Positions 12,501-28,739 are shown, counted from the stretch's first letter. The stretch is 64,000 nt of DNA from Sepioteuthis lessoniana (GCA_963585895.1 OY757904.1:86648543-86712542); one strand, 5' to 3'. The notes: a model not told the origin generated them from the sequence alone. Program-made: numbers and translations.

Positions 12501-15500
12501 ATGTTTATCAGAAAATCGTGATTCACAATGTAATTGGACCAAAAACCATTTAACTTTTAAGAATTTTCGAGTAGCTCTATTGTATAAATGATTAGTTTTT
12601 CATGATAATTCCCGTAGGTTTTCTAGTATAAATTTCAGTGTTTTTCTAAAGTTTCATTTATGTTAATATATAATATCGTTTATATATACATATGTTTATG
12701 ACTATAAGTGTATTTAAAATGTTATTTACCTAATTTTACATACCAGTACAAAACATTGAATTTTAATCGAAAGACGTATAAAAATAGAGCTAATCTGCCT
12801 ACTTTTTTACAATGTTTGACTTTGTTTAGCTAGAATAATCAGCAACGTTTTATCCGTGCATTTTAATTTAGTTAAACGTACAGAACAGAAACTCATGCAG
12901 ATGTTCATCAGAAAATCGTGATTTACACTGTAATTGGACCAAAAACCATTTAATTTTTTAGAATATTCGATTACATCTGTTGTATAAATGATTAGTTTTT
13001 CATGATAATTCCCGTATGTTTTCTAGTATAAATTTCAGTGTTTTTCAAAGTTTCATTTATGTTAACGTATATATCGTTTGCATATACATATGTTTATGAC
13101 TAAAAGTGTATTTGCAATGTTATTTACCTAATTTTACATACCAGTACAAAACTTTGAATTTTAACTAAAAGACGTATGAAAATACAGCTAATATGCATAC
13201 TTTTTTACAATGTTTGACTTTGTTTAGCTAGAATAATCAGCAAAGTTTTATAAGTGCATTTTAGTTTTGTTTAACGTAGAGAACCTAAACTCATGCAGAT
13301 GTTTATCAGAAAATCGTGATTCACACTGTAATTGGACCGAAAACCATTTTACTTTTAAGAATTTTCGATTAGCTCTATTGTATTAATTAGTTTTTCATGA
13401 TAATTCCCGTAGGTTTTCTAGTATAAATTTCAGTGTTTTTTAAAAGTTTCATTTATGATAACGCATAATATCGTTTGCTTATACATATGTTTATAACTAA
13501 AAGTGTATTTGTAATGTTATTTACCTAATTTTACATACCAGTACAAAACTTTGAATTTTAACTAAAAGACGTATAAAAATAGAGCTAATATGCCTACTTT
13601 TTTACAATGTTTGACTTTGTTTAGCTAGAATAATCAGCAACGTTTTATCCGTGCATTTTAGTTTAGTTAAACGTACAGAACGTAAACTCATGCAGATGTT
13701 CATCAGAAAATCGTGATTTACACTGTAATTATACCAAAAACCATTTTACTTTTAAGAATTTTCGATTACCTCTATAGTATAAATGATTAGTTTTTCATGA
13801 TAATTCCCATAGGTTTTCTAGTATAAATTTCAGTGTTTTTCAAAAGTTTCATTTATGTTAACGCATAATATCGTTTGCATATACATATGTTTATGACTAA
13901 AAGTGTATTTGCAATGTTATTTACCTAATTTTACATACCAGTACAAAACTTTGAATTTTAACTAAAAGACGTATGAAAATACAGCTAATCTGCCTACTTT
14001 TTTACAATGTTTGACTTTGTTTAGCTAGAATAATCAGCAACGTTTTATCCGTGCATTTTAGTTTAGTTAAACGTACAGAACGTAAACTCATGCAGATGTT
14101 CATCAGAAAATCGTGATTCACACTGTAATTGGACCAAAAACCATTTTACTTTTAAGAATTTTCGATTAGCTCTATTGTATAAATAATTAGTATTTCATGA
14201 TAATTCCCGTAGGTTTTCTAGTATAAATTTCAGTGTTTTTAAAAGTTTCATTTATGTTAACGCATAATATCGTTTGCATATACATATGTTTATGACTAAA
14301 AGTGTATTTGCAATGTTATTTACCTAATTTTACATACCAGTACAAAACTTTAAATTTTAACTAAAAGACGTATAAAAATAGAGCTAATCTGCCTACTTTT
14401 TTACAATGTTTGACTTTGTTTAGCTAGAATAATCAGCAACGTTTTATCCGTGCATTTTAGTTTTGTTTAACGTACAGAACGTAAACTCATGCAGATGTTT
14501 ATCAGAAAATCGTGATTCACACTGTAATTGGACCAAAAACCATTTTACTTTTAAGAATTTTCGAGTAGCTCTATTGTATAAATGATTACTATTTCATGAT
14601 AATTCCCGTATGTTTTCTAGTATAAATTTCAGTGTTTTTCAAAAGTTTCGTTTATGTTAACGCATAATATCGTTTGCATATACATATGTTTATGACTAAA
14701 AGTGTATTTGCAATGTTATTTACCTAATTTTACATACCAGTACAAAACTTTGAATTTTAACTAAAAGACGTATGAAAATACAGCTAATATGCCTACTTTT
14801 TTACAATGTTTGACTTTGTTTAGCTAGAATAATCAGCAACGTTTTATCCGTGCATTTTAGTTTAGTTAAACGTACAGAACGTAAACTCATGCAGATGTTC
14901 ATCAGAAAATCGTGATTTACACTGTAATTATACCAAAAACCATTTTACTTTTCAGAATTTTCGATTACCTCTATTGTATAAATGATTTTTTTTTCATGAT
15001 AATTCCCGTAGGTTTTCTGGTATAAATTTCAGTGTTTTTCGAAAGTTTCTTTTATGATAACGCATAATATCGTTTGCATATACATATGTTTATGACTAAA
15101 AGTGTATTTGCAATGTTATTTACCTAATTTTACATACCAGTACAAAACTTTGAATTTTAACTAAAAGACGTATGAAAATACAGCTAATATGCCTATTTTT
15201 TACAATGTTTGACTTTGTTTAGCTAGAATAATCAGCAAAGTTTTATCAGTGCATTTTAGTTTTATTTAACCTACAGAACGTAAACTCATGCAGATGTTTA
15301 TCAGAAAATCGTGATTCACACTGTAATTGGACCAAAAACCATTTTACTTTTAAGAATTTTCGATTAGCTCTATTGTATAAATAATTAGTATTTCATGATA
15401 ATTCCCGTATGTTTTCTAGTATAAATTTCAGTGTTTTTAAAAGTTTCATTTATGTTAACGCATAATATCGTTTGCATATACATATGTTTATGACTAAAAT

Positions 15501-18500
15501 GTATTTGCAATGTTATTTAACTAATTTTACATACCAGTACAAAACTTTGAATTTTAACTAAAAGATGTATGAAAATACAGCTAATATGCCTACTTTTTTA
15601 CAATGTTTGACTTTGTTTAGCTAGAATAATCAGCAACGTTTTATCAGTGCATTTTAGTTTTCTTTAACGTACAGAACGTAAACTCATGCAGATGTTTATC
15701 AGAAAATCGTGATTCACACTGTAATTGGACCAAAAACCATTTTACTTTTAAGAATTTTCGATTAGCTCTATTGTATAAATGATTAGTTTTTCATGATAAT
15801 TCCCGTAGGTTTTCTGGTATAAATTTCAGTGTTTTTCTAAAGTTTCATTTATGTCAACGTATATATCGTTTGCATATACATATGTTTATGACTAAAAGTG
15901 TATTTGCAATGTTATATACCTAATTTTACATACCAGTACAAAACTTTGAATTTTAACTAAAAGACGTATGAAAATACAGCTAATATGCCTACTTTTTTAC
16001 AATGTTTGACTTTGTTTAGCTAGAATAATCAGCAACGTTTTGTCCGTGCATTTTAGTTTAGTTAAACGTACAGAACGTAAACTCATGCAGATGTTCATCA
16101 GAAAATCGTGATTTACACTGTAATTGGACCAAAAACCATTTTACTTTTCAGAATTTTCGATTACCTCTATTGTATAAATGATTTTTTTTTCATGATAATT
16201 CCCGTAGGTTTTCTGGTATAAATTTCAGTGTTTTTCGAAAGTTTCTTTTATGATAACGCATAATATCGTTTGCATATACATATGTTTATGACTAAAAGTG
16301 TATTTGCAATGTTATTTACCTAATTTTACATACCAGTACAAAACTTTGAATTTTAACTAAAAGACGTATGAAAATACAGCTAATCTGCCTACTTTTTTAC
16401 AATGTTTGACTTTGTTTAGCTAGAATAATCAGCAACGTTTTATCCGTGCATTTTAGTTTAGTTAAACGTACAGAACGTAAACTCATGCAGATGTTCATCA
16501 GAAAATTATGATTCACACTGTAATTGGACCACAAACCATTTTACTTTTAAGAATTTTCGATTAGCTCTATTGTATAAATGATTAGTTTTTCATGATAATT
16601 CCCGTAGGTTTTCTGGTATAAATTTCAGTGTTTTTCTAAAGTTTCATTTATGTCAACGTATATATCGTTTGCATATACATATGTTTATGACTAAAAGTGT
16701 ATTTGCAATGTTATTTACCTAATTTTACATACCAGTACAAAACTTTGAATTTTAACTAAAAGACGTATGAAAATACAGCTAATATGCCTACTTTTTTACA
16801 ATGTTAGACTTTGTTTAGCTAGAATAATCAGCAACGTTTTATCAGTGCATTATAGTTTTCTTTAACGTATAGAACGTAAACTCATGCGGATGCTTATCAG
16901 AAAATCGTGATTCACACTGTAATTATACCAAAAACCATTTTACTTTTAAGAATTTTCGATTACCTCTATTGTATAAATGATTTTTTTTTCATGATAATTC
17001 CCGTATGTTTTCTAGTATAAATTTCAGTGTTTTTCAAAAGTTTCGTTTATGTTAACGCATAATATCGTTTGCATATACATATGATAATGACTAAAAGTGT
17101 ATTTGCAATGTTATTTACCTAATTTTACATACCAGTACAAAACTTTGAATTTTAACTAAAAGACGTATGAAAATACAGCTAATATGCCTACTTTTTTACA
17201 ATGTTTGACTTTGTTTAGCTAGAATAATCAGCAACGTTTTATCAGTGCTTTTTAGTTTAGTTAAACGTACAGAACGTAAACTCATGCAGATGTTCATCAG
17301 AAAATCGTGATTTACATGTAATTGAACCAAAAACCATTTTACTTTTAAGAATTTTCGATTAGCTCTATTGTATAAATAATTAGTATTTCATGATAATTCC
17401 CGTATGTTTTCTAGTATAAATTTCAGTGTTTTTAAAAGTTTCATTTATGTTAACGCATAATATCGTTTGCATATACATATGTTTATGACTAAAATGTATT
17501 TGCAATGTTATTTAACTAATTTTACATACCAGTACAAAACTTTGAATTTTAACTAAAAGATGTATGAAAATACAGCTAATATGCCTACTTTTTTACAATG
17601 TTTGACTTTGTTTAGCTAGAATAATCAGCAACGTTTTATCAGTGCATTTTAGTTTTGTTTAACGTACAGAACGTAAACTCATGCAGATGTTTATCAGAAA
17701 ATCGTGATTCACACTGTAATTGGACCAAAAACCATTTTACTTTTAAGAATTTTCGATTAGCTCTATTGTATAAATGATTAGTTTTTCATGATAATTCCCG
17801 TAGGTTTTCTGGTATAAATTTCAGTGTTTTTCTAAAGTTTCATTTATGTCAACGTATATATCGTTTGCATATACATATGTTTATGACTAAAAGTGTATTT
17901 GCAATGTTATATACCTAATTTTACATAGCAGTACAAAACTTTGAATTTTAACTAAAAGATGTATGAAAATACAGCTAATATGCCTACTTTTTTACAATGT
18001 TTGACTTTGTTTAGTTAGAATAATCAGCAACGTTTTATCAGTGCATTTTAGTTTTGTTTAACGTACAGAACGTAAACTCATGCAGATGTTTATCAGAAAA
18101 TCGTGATTCACACTGTAATTGGACCAAAAACCATTTTACTTTTAAGAATTTTCGATTAGCTCTATTGTATAAATGATTAGTTTTTCATGATAATTCCCGT
18201 AGGTTTTCTGGTATAAATTTCAGTGTTTTTCAAAAGTTTCATTTATGATAACGCATAATATTGTTTGCATATACATATGTTTATAACTAAAAGTGTATTT
18301 GCAATGTTATTTACCTAATTTTACATACCAGTACAAAACTTTGAATTTTAACTAAAAGACGTATAAAAATAGAGCTAATCTGCCTACTTTTTTACAATGT
18401 TAGACTTTGTTGAGCTAGAATAATCAGCAACGTTTTATCAGTGCATTATAGTTTTCTTTAACGTATAGAACTTAAACTCATGCGGATGCTTATCAGAAAA

Positions 18501-20753
18501 TCGTGATTCACACTGTAATTATACCAAAAACCATTTTACTTTTCAGAATTTTCGATTACCTCTATTGTATAAATGATTTTTTTTTCATGATAATTCCCGT
18601 ATGTTTTCTAGTATAAATTTCAGTGTTTTTAAAAGTTTCATTTATGTTAACGCATAATATCGTTTGCATATACATATGATAATGACTAAAAGTGTATTTG
18701 CAATGTTATTTACCTAATTTTACATACCAGTACAAAACTTTGAATTTTAACTAAAAGACGTATGAAAATACAGCTAATATGCCTACTTTTTTACAATGTT
18801 TGACTTTGTTTAGCTAGAATAATCAGCAACGTTTTATCAGTGCTTTTTAGTTTAGTTAAACGTACAGAACGTAAACTCATGCAGATGTTCATCAGAAAAT
18901 CGTGATTTACATGTAATTGAACCAAAAACCATTTTACTTTTAAGAATTTTCGATTAGCTCTATTGTATAAATAATTAGTATTTCATGATAATTCCCGTAT
19001 GTTTTCTAGTATAAATTTCAGTGTTTTTAAAAGTTTCATTTATGTTAACGCATAATATCGTTTGCATATACATATGTTTATGACTAAAATGTATTTGCAA
19101 TGTTATTTAACTAATTTTACATACCAGTACAAAACTTTGAATTTTAACTAAAAGATGTATGAAAATACAGCTAATATGCCTACTTTTTTACAATGTTTGA
19201 CTTTGTTTAGCTAGAATAATCAGCAACGTTTTATCAGTGCATTTTAGTTTTGTTTAACGTACAGAACGTAAACTCATGCAGATGTTTATCAGAAAATCGT
19301 GATTCACACTGTAATTGGACCAAAAACCATTTTACTTTTAAGAATTTTCGATTAGCTCTATTGTATAAATGATTAGTTTTTCATGATAATTCCCGTAGGT
19401 TTTCTGGTATAAATTTCAGTGTTTTTCTAAAGTTTCATTTATGTCAACGTATATATCGTTTGCATATACATATGTTTATGACTAAAAGTGTATTTGCAAT
19501 GTTATATACCTAATTTTACATACCAGTACAAAACTTTGAATTTTAACTAAAAGACGTATAAAAATAGAGCTAATATGCCTACTTTTTTACAATGTTTGAC
19601 TTTGTTTAGTTAGAATAATCAGCAACGTTTTATCAGTGCATTTTAGTTTTGTTTAACGTACAGAACGTAAACTCATGCAGATGTTTATCAGAAAATCGTG
19701 ATTCACACTGTAATTGGACCAAAAACCATTTTACTTTTAAGAATTTTCGATTAGCTCTATTGTATAAATGATTAGTTTTTCATGATAATTCCCGTAGGTT
19801 TTCTGGTATAAATTTCAGTGTTTTTCAAAAGTTTCATTTATGATAACGCATAATATTGTTTGCATATACATATGTTTATAACTAAAAGTGTATTTGCAAT
19901 GTTATTTACCTAATTTTACATACCAGTACAAAACTTTGAATTTTAACTAAAAGACGTATAAAAATAGAGCTAATCTGCCTACTTTTTTACAATGTTAGAC
20001 TTTGTTGAGCTAGAATAATCAGCAACGTTTTATCAGTGCATTATAGTTTTCTTTAACGTATAGAACTTAAACTCATGCGGATGCTTATCAGAAAATCGTG
20101 ATTCACACTGTAATTATACCAAAAACCATTTTACTTTTCAGAATTTTCGATTACCTCTATTGTATAAATGATTTTTTTTTCATGATAATTCCCGTATGTT
20201 TTCTAGTATAAATTTCAGTGTTTTTAAAAGTTTCATTTATGTTAACGCATAATATCGTTTGCATATACATATGATAATGACTAAAAGTGTATTTGCAATG
20301 TTATTTACCTAATTTTACATACCAGTACAAAACTTTGAATTTTAACTAAAAGACGTATGAAAATACAGCTAATATGCCTACTTTTTTACAATGTTTGACT
20401 TTGTTTAGCTAGAATAATCAGCAACGTTTTATCAGTGCTTTTTAGTTTAGTTAAACGTACAGAACGTAAACTCATGCAGATGTTCATCAGAAAATCGTGA
20501 TTTACATGTAATTGAACCAAAAACCATTTTACTTTTAAGAATTTTCGATTAGCTCTATTGTATAAATAATTAGTATTTCATGATAATTCCCGTATGTTTT
20601 CTAGTATAAATTTCAGTGTTTTTAAAAGTTTCATTTATGTTAACGCATAATATCGTTTGCATATACATATGTTTATGACTAAAATGTATTTGCAATGTTA
20701 TTTAACTAATTTTACATACCAGTACAAAACTTTGAATTTTAACTAAAAGATGT
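9580..20753 (+). repeat. Large block B, 28 monomers (11,174 bp)
   Basis: Block B repeats the order of block A and is repeated again by block C, 11,174 bp downstream. Units anchored at 9591-15183 pair one to one with those at 20765-26357. One unit (anchored 15580) has no partner in C; pairing then resumes for 15979-17575 with 26755-28351. The tail of B (anchors 17974-20368) is made of the 1595 bp four-monomer HOR. Differences from C over the collinear part are few single-base changes, for example attagacc at about 10937 where A and C have attggacc. B shares with C several variants that A lacks. Confidence 0.85.
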
Positions 20754-21152
20754 ATGAAAATACAGCTAATATGCCTACTTTTTTACAATGTTTGACTTTG
20801 TTTAGCTAGAATAATCAGCAACGTTTTATCAGTGCATTTTAGTTTTGTTTAACGTACAGAACGTAAACTCATGCAGATGTTTATCAGAAAATCGTGATTC
20901 ACACTGTAATTGGACCAAAAACCATTTTACTTTTAAGAATTTTCGATTAGCTCTATTGTATAAATGATTAGTTTTTCATGATAATTCCCGTAGGTTTTCT
21001 GGTATAAATTTCAGTGTTTTTCTAAAGTTTCATTTATGTCAACGTATATATCGTTTGCATATACATATGTTTATGACTAAAAGTGTATTTGCAATGTTAT
21101 ATACCTAATTTTACATAGCAGTACAAAACTTTGAATTTTAACTAAAAGACGT
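17963..21152 (+). repeat. Four-monomer HOR, 1595 bp period, two copies
   Basis: Monomer anchors at 17974, 18374, 18773 and 19170 recur as 19569, 19969, 20368 and 20765, exactly 1595 bp later each. The four types are: one ending gataacgcataatattg with tttataac; one with tgttagac, gcggatgc, a T9 tract and gataatgac; one of 397 bp with tgctttttag, acatgtaattgaacc and gactaaaatgtatt; and one with the ttatataccta variant. The block straddles the border between large blocks B and C, so the B/C boundary is itself part of this HOR. Confidence 0.85.
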
Positions 21153-24100
21153 ATAAAAATAGAGCTAATATGCCTACTTTTTTACAATGTTTGACTTTGT
21201 TTAGTTAGAATAATCAGCAACGTTTTATCAGTGCATTTTAGTTTTGTTTAACGTACAGAACGTAAACTCATGCAGATGTTTATCAGAAAATCGTGATTCA
21301 CACTGTAATTGGACCAAAAACCATTTTACTTTTAAGAATTTTCGATTAGCTCTATTGTATAAATGATTAGTTTTTCATGATAATTCCCGTAGGTTTTCTG
21401 GTATAAATTTCAGTGTTTTTCAAAAGTTTCATTTATGATAACGCATAATATTGTTTGCATATACATATGTTTATAACTAAAAGTGTATTTGCAATGTTAT
21501 TTACCTAATTTTACATACCAGTACAAAACTTTGAATTTTAACTAAAAGACGTATAAAAATAGAGCTAATATGCCTACTTTTTTACAATGTTTGACTTTGC
21601 TTACTTAGAATAATCAGCAATGTTTTATCAGTGCATTTTAGTTTTGTTTAACGTACAGAACCTAAACTCATGCAGATGTTTATCAGAAAATTGTGATTCA
21701 CACTGTAATTGGACCGAAAACCATTTTACTTTTAAGAATTTTCGATTAGCTCTATTGTATTAATAATTAGTTTTTCATGATAATTCCCGTAGGTTTTCTA
21801 GTATAAATTTCAGTGTTTTTTAAAAGTTTCATTTATGATAACGCATAATATCGTTTGCTTATACATATGATTATAACTAAAAGTGTATTTGTAATGTTAT
21901 TTACCTAATTTTACATACCAGTACAAAACTTTGAATTTTAACTAAAAGACGTATGAAAATACAGCTAATATGCCTACTTTTTTACAATGTTTGACTTTGT
22001 TTAGTTAGAATAATCAGCAATGTTTTATCAGTGCATTTTAGTTTTGTTTAACGTACAGAACGTAAATTCATGCAGATGTTTATCAGATAAACGTAATTCA
22101 CACGGTAATTGGACCAAAATCCATTTTACTTTTAAGAATTTTCAAGTAGCTCTATTGTATAAATGATTAGTTTTTCATGATAATTCCCGTAGGTTTTCTA
22201 GTATAAATTTCAGTGTTTTTCTAAAGTTTCATTTATGTTAAAATATAATATCGTTTGCATATACATATGTTTATGACTAAAAGTGTATTTGCAATGTTAT
22301 TTACCTAATTTTACATACCAGTACAAAACATTGAATTTTAACTAAAAGACGTATAAAAATAGAGCTAATATGCCTACTTTTTTACAATATTTGACTTTGT
22401 TTAGCTAGAATAATCAGCAACGTTTTATCCGTGCATTTTAGATTTGCTAAATGTACAGAACGTAAACTCATGCAGATGTTTATCAGAAAATCGTGATTCA
22501 CACTGTAATTGGACCAAATACCATTTTACTTTTGAGAATTTTCGAGTAGCTCTATTGTATAAATGATTAGTTTTTCATGATAATTCCCGTATGTTTTCTA
22601 GTATAAATTTCAGTGTTTTTAAAAAGTTTCAATTATGTAACCGCATAATATCGTTTGCATATACATATGTTTATGACTAAAAGTGTATTTGCAATGTTAT
22701 TTACCTAATTTTACATACCAGTACAAAACTTTGAATTTTACCTAAAAAACGAATAAAAATAGAGCTAATATGCCTAATTTTTTAAAATGTTTGACATTGC
22801 TTAGTTAGAATAATCAGCAATGTTTTATCAGTGCATTTTAGTTTTGTTTAACGTACAGAACGTAAACTCATGCAGATGTTTATCAGAAAATCGTGATTCA
22901 CACTGTAATTGGACCAAAAACCATTTTACTTTTAAGAATTTTCGAGTAGCTCTATTGTATAAATGATTAGTTTTTCATGATAATTCCCGTAGGTTTTCTA
23001 GTATAAATTTCAGTGTTTTCTAAAGTTTCATTTATGTTAAAATATAATATCGTTTGCATATACATATGTTTATGACTAAAAGTGTATTTGCAATGTTATT
23101 TACCTAATTTTACATACCAGTACAAAACTTTGAATTTTAACTAAAAGACGTATAAAAATAGAGCTAATATGCCTACTTTTTTACAATGTTTGACTTTGCT
23201 TACTTAGAATAATCAGCAATGTTTTATCAGTGCATTTTAGTTTTGTTTAACCTACAGAACCTAAACTCATGCAGATGTTTATCAGAAAATTGTGATTCAC
23301 ACTGTAATTGGACCGAAAACCATTTTACTTTTAAGAATTTTCGATTAGCTCTATTGTATTAATAATTAGTTTTTCATGATAATTCCCGTAGGTTTTCTAG
23401 TATAAATTTCAGTGTTTTTTAAAAGTTTCATTTATGATAACGCATAATATCGTTTGCTTATTCATATAGGTATAACTAAAAGTGTATTTGTAATGTTATT
23501 TACCTAATTTTACATACCAGTACAAAACTTTGAATTTTAACTAAAAGACGTATAAAAATAGAGCTTATATGCCTACTTTTTTACAATGTTTGACTTTGTT
23601 TAGCTAGAATAATCAGCAATGTTTTATCCGGGCATTTTAGTTTTGCTAAACTTACACAACGTAAACTCAAGCAGATGTTTATCAGAAAATCGTGATTCAC
23701 AATGTAATTGGACCAAAAACCATTTAACTTTTAAGAATTTTCGAGTAGCTCTATTGTATAAATGATTAGTTTTTCATGATAATTCCCGTAGGTTTTCTAG
23801 TATAAATTTCAGTGTTTTTCTAAAGTTTCATTTATGTTAATATATAATATCGTTTATATATACATATGTTTATGACTATAAGTGTATTTAAAATGTTATT
23901 TACCTAATTTTACATACCAGTACAAAACATTGAATTTTAATCGAAAGACGTATAAAAATAGAGCTAATCTGCCTACTTTTTTACAATGTTTGACTTTGTT
24001 TAGCTAGAATAATCAGCAACGTTTTATCCGTGCATTTTAATTTAGTTAAACGTACAGAACAGAAACTCATGCAGATGTTCATCAGAAAATCGTGATTTAC

Positions 24101-27100
24101 ACTGTAATTGGACCAAAAACCATTTAATTTTTTAGAATATTCGATTACATCTGTTGTATAAATGATTAGTTTTTCATGATAATTCCCGTATGTTTTCTAG
24201 TATAAATTTCAGTGTTTTTCAAAGTTTCATTTATGTTAACGTATATATCGTTTGCATATACATATGTTTATGACTAAAAGTGTATTTGCAATGTTATTTA
24301 CCTAATTTTACATACCAGTACAAAACTTTGAATTTTAACTAAAAGACGTATGAAAATACAGCTAATATGCATACTTTTTTACAATGTTTGACTTTGTTTA
24401 GCTAGAATAATCAGCAAAGTTTTATAAGTGCATTTTAGTTTTGTTTAACGTAGAGAACCTAAACTCATGCAGATGTTTATCAGAAAATCGTGATTCACAC
24501 TGTAATTGGACCGAAAACCATTTTACTTTTAAGAATTTTCGATTAGCTCTATTGTATTAATTAGTTTTTCATGATAATTCCCGTAGGTTTTCTAGTATAA
24601 ATTTCAGTGTTTTTTAAAAGTTTCATTTATGATAACGCATAATATCGTTTGCTTATACATATGTTTATAACTAAAAGTGTATTTGTAATGTTATTTACCT
24701 AATTTTACATACCAGTACAAAACTTTGAATTTTAACTAAAAGACGTATAAAAATAGAGCTAATATGCCTACTTTTTTACAATGTTTGACTTTGTTTAGCT
24801 AGAATAATCAGCAACGTTTTATCCGTGCATTTTAGTTTAGTTAAACGTACAGAACGTAAACTCATGCAGATGTTCATCAGAAAATCGTGATTTACACTGT
24901 AATTATACCAAAAACCATTTTACTTTTAAGAATTTTCGATTACCTCTATAGTATAAATGATTAGTTTTTCATGATAATTCCCATAGGTTTTCTAGTATAA
25001 ATTTCAGTGTTTTTCAAAAGTTTCATTTATGTTAACGCATAATATCGTTTGCATATACATATGTTTATGACTAAAAGTGTATTTGCAATGTTATTTACCT
25101 AATTTTACATACCAGTACAAAACTTTGAATTTTAACTAAAAGACGTATGAAAATACAGCTAATCTGCCTACTTTTTTACAATGTTTGACTTTGTTTAGCT
25201 AGAATAATCAGCAACGTTTTATCCGTGCATTTTAGTTTAGTTAAACGTACAGAACGTAAACTCATGCAGATGTTCATCAGAAAATCGTGATTCACACTGT
25301 AATTGGACCAAAAACCATTTTACTTTTAAGAATTTTCGATTAGCTCTATTGTATAAATAATTAGTATTTCATGATAATTCCCGTAGGTTTTCTAGTATAA
25401 ATTTCAGTGTTTTTAAAAGTTTCATTTATGTTAACGCATAATATCGTTTGCATATACATATGTTTATGACTAAAAGTGTATTTGCAATGTTATTTACCTA
25501 ATTTTACATACCAGTACAAAACTTTAAATTTTAACTAAAAGACGTATAAAAATAGAGCTAATCTGCCTACTTTTTTACAATGTTTGACTTTGTTTAGCTA
25601 GAATAATCAGCAACGTTTTATCCGTGCATTTTAGTTTTGTTTAACGTACAGAACGTAAACTCATGCAGATGTTTATCAGAAAATCGTGATTCACACTGTA
25701 ATTGGACCAAAAACCATTTTACTTTTAAGAATTTTCGAGTAGCTCTATTGTATAAATGATTACTATTTCATGATAATTCCCGTATGTTTTCTAGTATAAA
25801 TTTCAGTGTTTTTCAAAAGTTTCGTTTATGTTAACGCATAATATCGTTTGCATATACATATGTTTATGACTAAAAGTGTATTTGCAATGTTATTTACCTA
25901 ATTTTACATACCAGTACAAAACTTTGAATTTTAACTAAAAGACGTATGAAAATACAGCTAATATGCCTACTTTTTTACAATGTTTGACTTTGTTTAGCTA
26001 GAATAATCAGCAACGTTTTATCCGTGCATTTTAGTTTAGTTAAACGTACAGAACGTAAACTCATGCAGATGTTCATCAGAAAATCGTGATTTACACTGTA
26101 ATTATACCAAAAACCATTTTACTTTTCAGAATTTTCGATTACCTCTATTGTATAAATGATTTTTTTTTCATGATAATTCCCGTAGGTTTTCTGGTATAAA
26201 TTTCAGTGTTTTTCGAAAGTTTCTTTTATGATAACGCATAATATCGTTTGCATATACATATGTTTATGACTAAAAGTGTATTTGCAATGTTATTTACCTA
26301 ATTTTACATACCAGTACAAAACTTTGAATTTTAACTAAAAGACGTATGAAAATACAGCTAATATGCCTATTTTTTACAATGTTTGACTTTGTTTAGCTAG
26401 AATAATCAGCAAAGTTTTATCAGTGCATTTTAGTTTTATTTAACCTACAGAACGTAAACTCATGCAGATGTTTATCAGAAAATCGTGATTCACACTGTAA
26501 TTGGACCAAAAACCATTTTACTTTTAAGAATTTTCGATTAGCTCTATTGTATAAATGATTAGTTTTTCATGATAATTCCCGTAGGTTTTCTAGTATAAAT
26601 TTCAGTGTTTTTCGAAAGTTTCATTTATGTCAACGTATATATCGTTTGCATATACATATGTTTATGACTAAAAGTGTATTTGCAATGTTATTTACCTAAT
26701 TTTACATACCAGTACAAAACTTTGAATTTTAACTAAAAGACGTATGAAAATACAGCTAATATGCCTACTTTTTTACAATGTTTGACTTTGTTTAGCTAGA
26801 ATAATCAGCAACGTTTTGTCCGTGCATTTTAGTTTAGTTAAACGTACAGAACGTAAACTCATGCAGATGTTCATCAGAAAATCGTGATTTACACTGTAAT
26901 TGGACCAAAAACCATTTTACTTTTCAGAATTTTCGATTACCTCTATTGTATAAATGATTTTTTTTTCATGATAATTCCCGTAGGTTTTCTGGTATAAATT
27001 TCAGTGTTTTTCGAAAGTTTCTTTTATGATAACGCATAATATCGTTTGCATATACATATGTTTATGACTAAAAGTGTATTTGCAATGTTATTTACCTAAT

Positions 27101-28739
27101 TTTACATACCAGTACAAAACTTTGAATTTTAACTAAAAGACGTATGAAAATACAGCTAATCTGCCTACTTTTTTACAATGTTTGACTTTGTTTAGCTAGA
27201 ATAATCAGCAACGTTTTATCCGTGCATTTTAGTTTAGTTAAACGTACAGAACGTAAACTCATGCAGATGTTCATCAGAAAATTATGATTCACACTGTAAT
27301 TGGACCACAAACCATTTTACTTTTAAGAATTTTCGATTAGCTCTATTGTATAAATGATTAGTTTTTCATGATAATTCCCGTAGGTTTTCTGGTATAAATT
27401 TCAGTGTTTTTCTAAAGTTTCATTTATGTCAACGTATATATCGTTTGCATATACATATGTTTATGACTAAAAGTGTATTTGCAATGTTATTTACCTAATT
27501 TTACATACCAGTACAAAACTTTGAATTTTAACTAAAAGACGTATGAAAATACAGCTAATATGCCTACTTTTTTACAATGTTAGACTTTGTTTAGCTAGAA
27601 TAATCAGCAACGTTTTATCAGTGCATTATAGTTTTCTTTAACGTATAGAACGTAAACTCATGCGGATGCTTATCAGAAAATCGTGATTCACACTGTAATT
27701 ATACCAAAAACCATTTTACTTTTAAGAATTTTCGATTACCTCTATTGTATAAATGATTTTTTTTTCATGATAATTCCCGTATGTTTTCTAGTATAAATTT
27801 CAGTGTTTTTCAAAAGTTTCGTTTATGTTAACGCATAATATCGTTTGCATATACATATGATAATGACTAAAAGTGTATTTGCAATGTTATTTACCTAATT
27901 TTACATACCAGTACAAAACTTTGAATTTTAACTAAAAGACGTATGAAAATACAGCTAATATGCCTACTTTTTTACAATGTTTGACTTTGTTTAGCTAGAA
28001 TAATCAGCAACGTTTTATCAGTGCTTTTTAGTTTAGTTAAACGTACAGAACGTAAACTCATGCAGATGTTCATCAGAAAATCGTGATTTACATGTAATTG
28101 AACCAAAAACCATTTTACTTTTAAGAATTTTCGATTAGCTCTATTGTATAAATAATTAGTATTTCATGATAATTCCCGTATGTTTTCTAGTATAAATTTC
28201 AGTGTTTTTAAAAGTTTCATTTATGTTAACGCATAATATCGTTTGCATATACATATGTTTATGACTAAAATGTATTTGCAATGTTATTTAACTAATTTTA
28301 CATACCAGTACAAAACTTTGAATTTTAACTAAAAGATGTATGAAAATACAGCTAATATGCCTACTTTTTTACAATGTTTGACTTTGTTTAGCTAGAATAA
28401 TCAGCAACGTTTTATCAGTGCATTTTAGTTTTGTTTAACGTACAGAACGTAAACTCATGCAGATGTTTATCAGAAAATCGTGATTCACACTGTAATTGGA
28501 CCGAAAACCATTTTACTTTTAAGAATTTTCGATTAGCTCTATTGTATAAATGATTAGTTTTTCATGATAATTCCCGTAGGTTTTCTGGTATAAATTTCAG
28601 TGTTTTTCTAAAGTTTCATTTATGTCAACGTATATATCGTTTGCATATACATATGTTTATGACTAAAAGTGTATTTGTAATGTTATATACCTAATTTTAC
28701 ATACCAGTACAAAACTTTGAATTTTAACTAAAAGACGTA
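20754..28739 (+). repeat. Large block C, collinear part, 20 monomers
   Basis: Block C repeats block B's monomer order from its start until the unit anchored at 28351, after which the order changes to the six-monomer HOR. Shared B/C markers absent from A include gcttatatgcc (12389 and 23563; A has gctgatatgcc at 3210), ctgttgtata (g at 12979 and 24153; a at 3800 in A) and atatgcatac (13187 and 24361; atatgcctac at 4008 in A). Private C changes include ttcaagtag near 22141 and aacgaataaaa near 22750. The junction with the HOR downstream is within monomers, so the end coordinate is approximate. Confidence 0.8.
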